Made by a program: the position numbers and the translations under genes | In this document: positions 1-5,278 of the stretch, piece after piece | Layout of the letters: every line of letters begins with the position of its first letter | Position numbering within the stretch: position 1 is the stretch's first letter | DNA from: Flavobacteriales bacterium | Lineage (GTDB): Bacteria > Bacteroidota > Bacteroidia > Flavobacteriales_F > PHOS-HE28 | Assembly (NCBI GenBank): GCA_024640205.1 | Contig: JAHEFL010000071.1 | Location: forward strand, 1-7,387 | DNA: 7,387 bases | Direction of reading: 5' to 3' | Notes under the pieces: model-generated | What the model was told of the DNA's origin: nothing | The model's input: the letters and a program-made list of their open reading frames with translations, nothing else | Databases searched by the model: none

Positions 1-1352
1 ACGGAATAGGATCGTATATCGTGGACGGATGCGGCATAGCTTTCCCCGTAGCCCATACCGAAGGAATAGAGCTGGAAACCCGTGGCGGATTGCACGCTAT
101 GGACCCCTGCGGAAACGTTCAGCATGGCATATCGCCTATCCGTGCATGCGGCATAAGATTGGAATAGGGCCGGGTTGATGATCGCACCGTCCAACGTGAT
201 CTGTCCCACTGCTGCCGGTTCCACGACCAAGCTGATGCTGTGCTGGCTTATCTGCGCGGACGTAGGGGTGTGGAACAAGGCGCTGGTGGATCGACGATCG
301 TCCCGGGACAGGAGCAACAAGGACGGGTCCCCGTTCCCTGCACAACTGTAGCCTTCCATCAGCTGCACCACGCTTACAGGCTTGCTTGCCTGGATACACA
401 CCGGGATGTTACTGCCGTTCACCTCATGCCTTTGTCCGGCGTTCAGCGTGATGGGTGCACCTCCGCCGATGGTCACGACCGTGTTATCCTGGTCAGCCAG
501 AACGCGATAGGTGTTCCCAGTAACACCTTGAATGGGAACCGTGAAGTAGCGGGTTCCCCAAGCATTCCGCGGAATGAGTTGCTCGTAAATGGCGTCGCAT
601 GCGGAGCATCCGCCAGGCGCGGTGGCACATGTTGATCCGCCGATCACCACGAAAGGACGACAGGTCCCGCTCGTGGCAGTTGCTTCGACGACGGTCCCTG
701 TGAGGTCCAGGTAATCGAACGCTGCCTGCACTTGATAACTCTGCCCGGCGTTCAGGTTAACTGTGTAAGGATTACCAGCGAGGTTACCACCCAGCGTGTT
801 CACCGAAGGAGTGATCTGGACTTGGGTCCCATCTTCCGTGGCCACTATCAAGAGTTCGCTCTTATGCAGGTTATTGAAGTTCGGCAGCCCTTGATAACTG
901 TCCACACGATAGGAATTTCCCAGCGCATTCACCGGTAGCACCTGCGATAGGTCGTGGGTGAAATTCTGGAAGCTGCTCGTGAACACGTTCACGCTATCCT
1001 GCGTCTGGATCAGAACACCCTTGTCCTGCACGCTGCCTGATCCCCAGTTCTCCGCGGTGATCGGAACTGCGATGACCGCGACCCCGTTGGCAGCTACGTT
1101 AAAGGTCGTGGACCATCCGGTCAACGGAATACTCACCGTTCCGCTCGTAGCATTTGTGCCCATGACGTGAACCCGTAGGCTCTGGGCACCGAATCCATTC
1201 TGCATGAATCCCGTCCAGAAACGCTTTCCTCGTGTGGGGAGGCTGGCACCATCCTGGGCCATCGAACCCATCTGCAGCAGCAGAACGGTAACGATGAGCA
1301 ATACCCAGGACAGCCGGAGATCCCGACGGATGATGGAAAGATCCTTGAACAT
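1..1352 (-). CDS. Secreted IgGFc-binding-domain surface protein, N-terminal part (3' end outside window)
   Basis: The minus-strand frame is open from the ATG at 1352 to the left edge (450 complete codons, no stop), so the C-terminus is missing. Residues 1-32 look like a signal peptide: a basic start, a hydrophobic run at about 15-26, and probable cleavage after Ser-Met-Ala (30-32). Residues about 40-440 match what I know of the IgGFc-binding N-terminal domain in Bacteroidota surface proteins. Landmarks are RGKRFWTGFM (41-50), ATEDGTQVQITP (171-182), GGCSACD (247-253), ASKPVSVVQ (322-330) and FGMGYGESYA (431-440). Cysteines lie at 231, 242, 249, 252, 319, 337 and 403, including one CxxC. Proteins with this domain in this phylum are often large adhesin-like exported proteins with a type IX secretion C-terminal signal; that end is not visible, so export by that route is an inference. 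The domain name comes from homology to mucus/IgG-Fc binding proteins; actual binding is untested. It lies 61 bp downstream of the lipoprotein gene on the same strand. The family call is strong, the ligand unknown. Confidence 0.87.
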   Translation of the reverse strand, partial: MFKDLSIIRRDLRLSWVLLIVTVLLLQMGSMAQDGASLPTRGKRFWTGFMQNGFGAQSLRVHVMGTNATSGTVSIPLTGWSTTFNVAANGVAVIAVPITAENWGSGSVQDKGVLIQTQDSVNVFTSSFQNFTHDLSQVLPVNALGNSYRVDSYQGLPNFNNLHKSELLIVATEDGTQVQITPSVNTLGGNLAGNPYTVNLNAGQSYQVQAAFDYLDLTGTVVEATATSGTCRPFVVIGGSTCATAPGGCSACDAIYEQLIPRNAWGTRYFTVPIQGVTGNTYRVLADQDNTVVTIGGGAPITLNAGQRHEVNGSNIPVCIQASKPVSVVQLMEGYSCAGNGDPSLLLLSRDDRRSTSALFHTPTSAQISQHSISLVVEPAAVGQITLDGAIINPALFQSYAACTDRRYAMLNVSAGVHSVQSATGFQLYSFGMGYGESYAASVHDIRSYS

Positions 1353-1359
1353 TCGGCCG

Positions 1360-1379
1360 TACCGCAGTTCAGTGCGGTA
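1360..1379 (-). repeat. Perfect 7-bp inverted repeat (hairpin) upstream of the surface-protein gene
   Basis: The plus strand reads TACCGCA (1360-1366), a 6-nt spacer, then TGCGGTA (1373-1379), a perfect inverted repeat. In the minus-strand transcript it lies after the lipoprotein stop (1414-1416) and ends 7 nt before the ATG at 1352. No T-run follows on either strand, so it is not a typical intrinsic terminator. It could be a 5'-leader structure covering the ribosome entry region, a weak terminator, an operator, or chance. Confidence 0.45.
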
Positions 1380-1413
1380 GCGAGCGTTCTACGTTATCGA
1401 CCGATGAAGGGTT

Positions 1414-3057
1414 CTACTGGTCCAACGGTGCTGGCCCATCGATGGGTCCATCGCCATCCTTTAATGGGAGGTCCACTACCAGGTCCCAGGCCGCTCGTAT
1501 GTTGATCGCGCCGGGAAGTCGAATGACCTCTTCGGGTTGTGTCCCGTTGTCCAGGTCACCAGTATCCCACTCGCCGTTCGGCTCCAAGTCCTTGATGGCG
1601 AGTATCCGATATGCGCCAGGTCGGATCCTTTCCCATGTGATCGTTCCATGGCCGTTCTCGAGATACGTTGTGCGTGCCGTCCTACCCTGCGCATCGAGCA
1701 AACGCACGATCAGTGGAACTCCTTGTACAGAGCCTTGTGGGACGCGCACCTCCAGCGATCCTGTACTGTTCTCTGCTGCCCGCCCGACCCCGATCGACAA
1801 GGTGTCGTTGTATCCCCCATATATGTCCCGGACCATCCTCGGTAGTACGACCAATTTTCCTGCTGAACCCGCAGGAAGGTCTGCTCGGAGATGGATCCTT
1901 GTTGGATCAAGTGTGTCCCTTTCCGCCGTGAACGGGATAGCTACAGAGTCGACCATGATGGATAAGCGATCCTTGTCGTACACTGCTAAAGGACGCGCTG
2001 ACCTGAGGATCACAGTTGCGGCCGCCCCATCGTCATTCACGGTGGCATCCAATCCAGTGTGGAACGGCATACGGTCAACAGGTCGATATCGCACAGTATC
2101 AAGCACTTCTCCATTGATCCGGACCTCGTATCGACCCTGGCGCAGTTCGGTCGTGTCGGATGGCCAAAGGAGCACCGTATCCATCCCTGCGTTCCAAGCA
2201 GGGTACCAGCTCAGACCCCCCCCTGTCCGTGCCACGTCCCGCAAAGCGACCCGCTCCCCGGCACGCGAAAGCACAAACCGCAACGCACCATCCGGGATGA
2301 CACGAACTTCACGAATGGAAAGGACCGGGCTCTTCTCCTGGAAAAGCCTGAGCTGATGAACGATGGAAGCGCTATCGCTGGCTCCCGGGGTCACCGTGCC
2401 AGCGATGAATGCGACTTCTTCGTTGGGCAGGTCGAACAGGTAATTCGAGTTCTGGTCCCGCAAGGCATAAGATCGGTACCGACCGGCGCGTAGATGTTCG
2501 ATCTTGAATGACCCATCGGCTTTGGAACGGCCCGCATAGGCCGGTCTGCTGGTACGGATGGTGGCGGTGTCCTCCGCTTCATAAAGAAGCACCAGGACAT
2601 CCGGCACCGGCGCATTGCTGAATGCATCGACCACTACACCGGCGAACCACAGACTGTCAAGGACCTCGCCGGTGGAGATCACATAACGAAGGTCCGATGC
2701 GAAATTCCCTTCAGTCAGGTCCTTCACGGCTTCGCCGATCCCGAAGGTGTAAGTGGTGTTCGCCTTCAAAGCGCTCTTTAGATCGATCGTGATGCTGCGG
2801 GGACCGGATAACCGGACGGTGGGTTCCACGTCCAACGGCGGAGAAATGAGCATGCGGTCGCGCACACGGTCCAATGTGATGCGTTCGTTGAGATCAAGCA
2901 CGATCCTGTCGCCACTGAATCGAGTGGTGTATTGATCCGGCCTGGCCGCGAGCAGCCGGGGAGGTATCGTGTCCTTTTCCCCGCCGCTGAGCTCCGCGAC
3001 CTGTGCACAGGAACCCAGAAGGAGTGCAAGGACCGGGAGGGAATAACCGGGGCGCAT
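1414..3057 (-). CDS. Ig-like domain (SbsA/Big_5 type) lipoprotein
   Basis: 547 residues with an ATG start. A lipoprotein signal occupies residues 1-17, with lipobox Leu-Gly-Ser-Cys and lipidated Cys17, so the mature protein should sit in the outer envelope. The sequence GGEKDTIPP (25-33) opens a bacterial Ig-like domain of the SbsA/Big_5 type (about 30-130), as in a common Bacteroidota lipoprotein family of this size. Residues about 135-220 look like a carboxypeptidase-regulatory-like beta-sandwich, with GRSKADGSFKIEHLRAGRYR at 176-195. A second such module lies near the C-terminus (about 434-528), with RPGAYRILAIKD at 479-490. Both end in Asp/Asn-rich loops (DQNSNYLFD at 201-209, and 490-505) that resemble calcium-binding turns. 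The acidic tail 533-547 is Gly/Pro/Asp-rich. The start codon overlaps the stop of the upstream reductase gene (TGATG), so translation is probably coupled. The cellular role is not established; proteins of this family are usually annotated only by domain. Confidence 0.88.
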   Translation of the reverse strand: MRPGYSLPVLALLLGSCAQVAELSGGEKDTIPPRLLAARPDQYTTRFSGDRIVLDLNERITLDRVRDRMLISPPLDVEPTVRLSGPRSITIDLKSALKANTTYTFGIGEAVKDLTEGNFASDLRYVISTGEVLDSLWFAGVVVDAFSNAPVPDVLVLLYEAEDTATIRTSRPAYAGRSKADGSFKIEHLRAGRYRSYALRDQNSNYLFDLPNEEVAFIAGTVTPGASDSASIVHQLRLFQEKSPVLSIREVRVIPDGALRFVLSRAGERVALRDVARTGGGLSWYPAWNAGMDTVLLWPSDTTELRQGRYEVRINGEVLDTVRYRPVDRMPFHTGLDATVNDDGAAATVILRSARPLAVYDKDRLSIMVDSVAIPFTAERDTLDPTRIHLRADLPAGSAGKLVVLPRMVRDIYGGYNDTLSIGVGRAAENSTGSLEVRVPQGSVQGVPLIVRLLDAQGRTARTTYLENGHGTITWERIRPGAYRILAIKDLEPNGEWDTGDLDNGTQPEEVIRLPGAINIRAAWDLVVDLPLKDGDGPIDGPAPLDQ

Positions 3058-3542
3058 CAGTACACGACTTCCAATAGCCGCACCAAATTTTCCAAGGCGC
3101 GGACATCATCGCTGGAAAAGTCATCGACGGCGATGCTGTCGATATCCAGAACGGCCAACACTTCCCCTTCAGGTCCGTGGACAGGCACCACCACTTCAGA
3201 TCGGCTCAGGGGGCTGCATGCGATGTGCCCCGGGAACAATTCCACATCTGGCACCACCAGGGTCCGATCCTCCTTCCAAGCTGTACCACAAACCCCCTTT
3301 CCAAATGCTATCCGCGAACAGGCTACTGGGCCCTGGAATGGCCCAAGGACCAATTCATCCCCCAATACCCGGTAAAATCCCACCCAGTGCCATTGGAACG
3401 TCTGCTGGATGCTCGCACAGAGATTAGCCATGGCTGCGATTGGATCCGTTTCCCCTACCAGCAAGGCCTCCACCTGAGGGAACACAGCGTTGAAGGTCTT
3501 CGGTCGATCGTTCTTGTCCGGAAGGATCAGAGCATTGTGCAT
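3057..3542 (-). CDS. msrC: GAF-domain free methionine-(R)-sulfoxide reductase (fRMsr type)
   Basis: 161 residues from the ATG at 3542; an in-frame TTG four codons upstream (3554) is the alternative start. The whole protein is a single GAF domain of the fRMsr/YebR family, cytoplasmic enzymes that reduce free methionine-(R)-sulfoxide with electrons from thioredoxin. The diagnostic features are present: WVGFYR (53-58), and three cysteines at 75, 85 and 109 with spacings of 10 and 24 residues, the same as the catalytic and resolving cysteines of E. coli fRMsr (84, 94, 118). FGKGVCGTA (80-88), FPGHIAC (103-109) and LDIDS (132-136) are also family-typical. It sits 21 bp after comF and overlaps the lipoprotein start by 1 nt, so the three are probably co-transcribed. 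There is no DNA-binding or kinase domain, so it is not a GAF sensor. The family call is strong, and activity is likely because all three cysteines are kept. Confidence 0.9.
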   Translation of the reverse strand: MHNALILPDKNDRPKTFNAVFPQVEALLVGETDPIAAMANLCASIQQTFQWHWVGFYRVLGDELVLGPFQGPVACSRIAFGKGVCGTAWKEDRTLVVPDVELFPGHIACSPLSRSEVVVPVHGPEGEVLAVLDIDSIAVDDFSSDDVRALENLVRLLEVVY

Positions 3543-3563
3543 ATCAAACAACAAAGGTATCGG

Positions 3564-4271
3564 CTATGCGCACGCCGCGGTGTAGAGGCTGATGCGGATG
3601 CCTTCGACGGTCGAAAGCGCGTGGATGCAGGCTTCGGCAGTGGCACCTGTGGTCACGACATCATCCACCAAGAGCACATGCTTGTTCCGAAGCAGTTCAG
3701 GCTGAGGCAGGTGGAAGGCTTCCTTCACGTTCATCCACCGATCCAACCTTCCCCGCCTGGTCTGTGAAGGTGTCCGGACCAACCTCAACAGTTCCTGGTC
3801 CAGGCTGGGCAACGCCCACACCTGTCTCATTCCGTTCACCAGGATCTGGCTTTGGTTGTAGCCACGCATACGTTCCTTACGAGGATGGAGGGGCACCGGA
3901 ATGAAAAGATCCACAGTGCTGAACCGTTCGCTGCCTTGGAGATCCTCTGCCATCAAACGCCCAAGTGTCAGGCCAACGTTCTCTTCATGCGCATATTTCA
4001 AGCGATGCAACATGCGTTGTGCCATGCCCTTGCGGGAATAGTGAAGGAATGAGCTGGCAGCGACCAGATCAACCTTGCCGTGGAACAACTGCTCCACCTT
4101 GTTCATCGGGTCATCATGGAAGCGGGTGCGAGGAAGATCTTCAAGGCAGGTCAGGCATAAGCATTCCTCGAAACGCATGAGCCCTGTGTCACAACCCGCA
4201 CACCGACGGGGAAGGAATAGGGCGATCAGGTCAAGGACCCAAATGCCGGGGGATGCCTTTAACGGGTTCAA
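3564..4271 (-). CDS. comF: ComF-family phosphoribosyltransferase-like protein, probable TTG start
   Basis: The frame reaches an ATG at 4391, but that start would overlap the divergent gene at 4355. The next ATG (4352) leaves 2 bp between the two genes. Family members begin about 20-25 residues before the first Cys pair, so I choose TTG at 4271, giving 235 residues. In that numbering a zinc-ribbon-like set CAGC (24-27) and CLTC (39-42) is followed by the C-terminal phosphoribosyltransferase fold. PVPLHPRKERMRGYNQ lies at 125-140, and the PRPP loop VDDVVTTGAT at 202-211. ComF proteins are linked to DNA uptake during natural transformation in Gram-positives and to related DNA processing (GntX) in Proteobacteria; the chemical substrate is unclear. 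The protein lacks a signal peptide and should be cytoplasmic. It heads the probable comF - reductase - lipoprotein transcript and diverges from the coiled-coil gene. The family is certain; the exact start is moderately sure. Confidence 0.88.
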   Translation of the reverse strand: MNPLKASPGIWVLDLIALFLPRRCAGCDTGLMRFEECLCLTCLEDLPRTRFHDDPMNKVEQLFHGKVDLVAASSFLHYSRKGMAQRMLHRLKYAHEENVGLTLGRLMAEDLQGSERFSTVDLFIPVPLHPRKERMRGYNQSQILVNGMRQVWALPSLDQELLRLVRTPSQTRRGRLDRWMNVKEAFHLPQPELLRNKHVLLVDDVVTTGATAEACIHALSTVEGIRISLYTAACA

Positions 4272-4297
4272 TACTTTGTTGATAAGCCCGACGTTCC

Positions 4298-4331
4298 TTG
4301 AAAAGAGCCGTGTCCGACAGGCGTAATTTAG
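4298..4331 (+). promoter_or_regulatory. Candidate Bacteroidota-type promoter for the coiled-coil gene
   Basis: In the 83-bp spacer between the divergent starts, the plus strand has TTG at 4298-4300 and TAATTTAG at 4324-4331, 23 bp apart. The latter matches the Bacteroidota -7 consensus TAnnTTTG at all but one fixed position, and the spacing is at the long end of what is known for the group. Transcription would begin near 4337, leaving a leader of about 18 nt before the ATG at 4355. There is no comparably good match for comF on the opposite strand. This rests on motif inspection only. Confidence 0.32.
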
Positions 4332-4354
4332 CGCACCAATTCCGCACCTCATCC

Positions 4355-5275
4355 ATGGATCAGACCACCAGTCCTGCCAGCAATAATTCATCCCGTAACC
4401 GGAGCAATACGGTGCTTCTCATCCTGGTCGTCGTGTTGCTCATCAGCAACGTGGCACTTCTTTATTTGTACATGCAGAGCAAGGACCAGGGCGAAACGAC
4501 CACCGCCAAGCTGGAGCAGGTCAGCAGCGACAAGGACAATGTGACCCACTTGCTCGAGGAGATGTTGGCCTCTTACGACACGCTTCAGACCGAGAATGAG
4601 CAGTTGACCGTTGAGATGGAGGCCCAGAAGGAACAGATCGAGCGCCTGCTGACCCAGGTGAAAAGCGGTAATTACAATCTCGCAAAGGCAAAGAAGGAGG
4701 CTGAGACCTTGAGGAAGATCATGAAGGGCTATGTGGTCACTATTGATTCGCTCAACCAGGCGAACCAAATGCTCACTGCTGAGAATGTTACCATCAAGCA
4801 GGAACTTGGCGAGGTCAAGGGGCAGAAGGAAGCCCTGGCCACCAAGACACAAAGTTTGGAGGGGCAACTGGCCAAAGGCAGTGTTCTGCATACCACTACC
4901 ATCACGGCAAGTGCCCTCTTCATGCGTAATAATGGCAAACAGGTGGAGACCGAACGTGCGAACAAGGCTGAAATGGTGAAGTGTTGCTTCACGTTGGGTG
5001 AGAACAAGGTGACCAGCGCGGGGGATAAGACCCTTTACATGCGCGTTCTAAGCCCCGACGGAAAGGTGATGCCTGCCAGCGATAGCAACAATCGCTTCCG
5101 GTTCGAGGGTGTTGAGGGGGAATTCAGCGCGACGCGTGAAGTGAATTACCAGAACCAACCGGTGGATGTATGCATCTTCTGGACAGGTAGCGAAACCATG
5201 CGCACAGGCCAGTATATCGTGGAGATCTACGAGGCCGGTGCCCTTGTGGCAAAGACGAACTTCAACCTGAAGTAA
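4355..5275 (+). CDS. Membrane-anchored coiled-coil protein with beta-rich C-terminal domain, function unknown
   Basis: 306 residues from the ATG at 4355. I prefer this start to the in-frame TTG at 4298 because it leaves a short Ser/Asn-rich basic leader before the membrane helix. Residues about 19-39 are a single transmembrane segment. Arg14 and Arg16 precede it, so the N-terminus should be cytoplasmic and the rest periplasmic. Residues about 48-175 are Glu/Lys/Gln/Leu-rich with heptad-like spacing and contain no proline, indicating a long coiled coil. Residues about 180-306 are beta-rich, with KCCFTLGENK (209-218), LYMRVLSPDGKVM (227-239), an acidic/aromatic stretch NRFRFEGVEGEF (246-257), and DVCIFW (271-276). 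Cysteines are at 210, 211 and 273. I recall this architecture as a recurrent hypothetical protein of Bacteroidota, sometimes misnamed SMC-like because of the coiled coil; it has no ATPase motif. It is divergent from comF and ends 3 bp before the stop of the barrel gene. A scaffold or envelope-spanning role is possible but unproven. Confidence 0.85.
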   Translation: MDQTTSPASNNSSRNRSNTVLLILVVVLLISNVALLYLYMQSKDQGETTTAKLEQVSSDKDNVTHLLEEMLASYDTLQTENEQLTVEMEAQKEQIERLLTQVKSGNYNLAKAKKEAETLRKIMKGYVVTIDSLNQANQMLTAENVTIKQELGEVKGQKEALATKTQSLEGQLAKGSVLHTTTITASALFMRNNGKQVETERANKAEMVKCCFTLGENKVTSAGDKTLYMRVLSPDGKVMPASDSNNRFRFEGVEGEFSATREVNYQNQPVDVCIFWTGSETMRTGQYIVEIYEAGALVAKTNFNLK

Positions 5276-5278
5276 GCG

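Noticed and set aside
240..1170. Several short plus-strand frames (240-635, 732-938, 958-1170) and a minus frame at 136-399
   Set aside because: All lie within the continuous 450-codon minus-strand IgGFc-binding-domain frame and have no features of their own.
1323..1325. Twin-arginine export signal in the IgGFc-domain protein (Arg9-Arg10)
   Set aside because: The residues around the two arginines do not fit the Tat consensus, and the hydrophobic run is strong enough for ordinary Sec export.
1442..2356. Long open frame of 304 codons on the plus strand
   Set aside because: It is antisense to the well-supported lipoprotein gene. The translation is Ser/Arg/Pro-rich with no domain or signal, a common by-product of GC-rich codon use.
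3057..3542. GAF domain as a signalling sensor
   Set aside because: The protein is a stand-alone domain with the three fRMsr cysteines at exact spacing and no output domain, so an enzyme is the better call.
3552..3559. TACCTTTG on the minus strand, a perfect TAnnTTTG match just before the reductase start
   Set aside because: No TTG/TTTG element lies at suitable distance upstream, and a start site there would leave almost no leader. Tight packing with comF makes co-transcription more likely.
3177..3767. Open frame of 196 codons on the plus strand across the reductase and comF
   Set aside because: It is antisense to two genes with catalytic motifs, and its translation is rich in His, Pro and Arg without recognisable features.
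4388..4891. Minus-strand frame of 167 codons opposite the coiled-coil gene
   Set aside because: Its Leu/His/Gln-rich translation is the usual mirror image of a Glu/Lys/Gln-rich coiled coil; there is no independent support.
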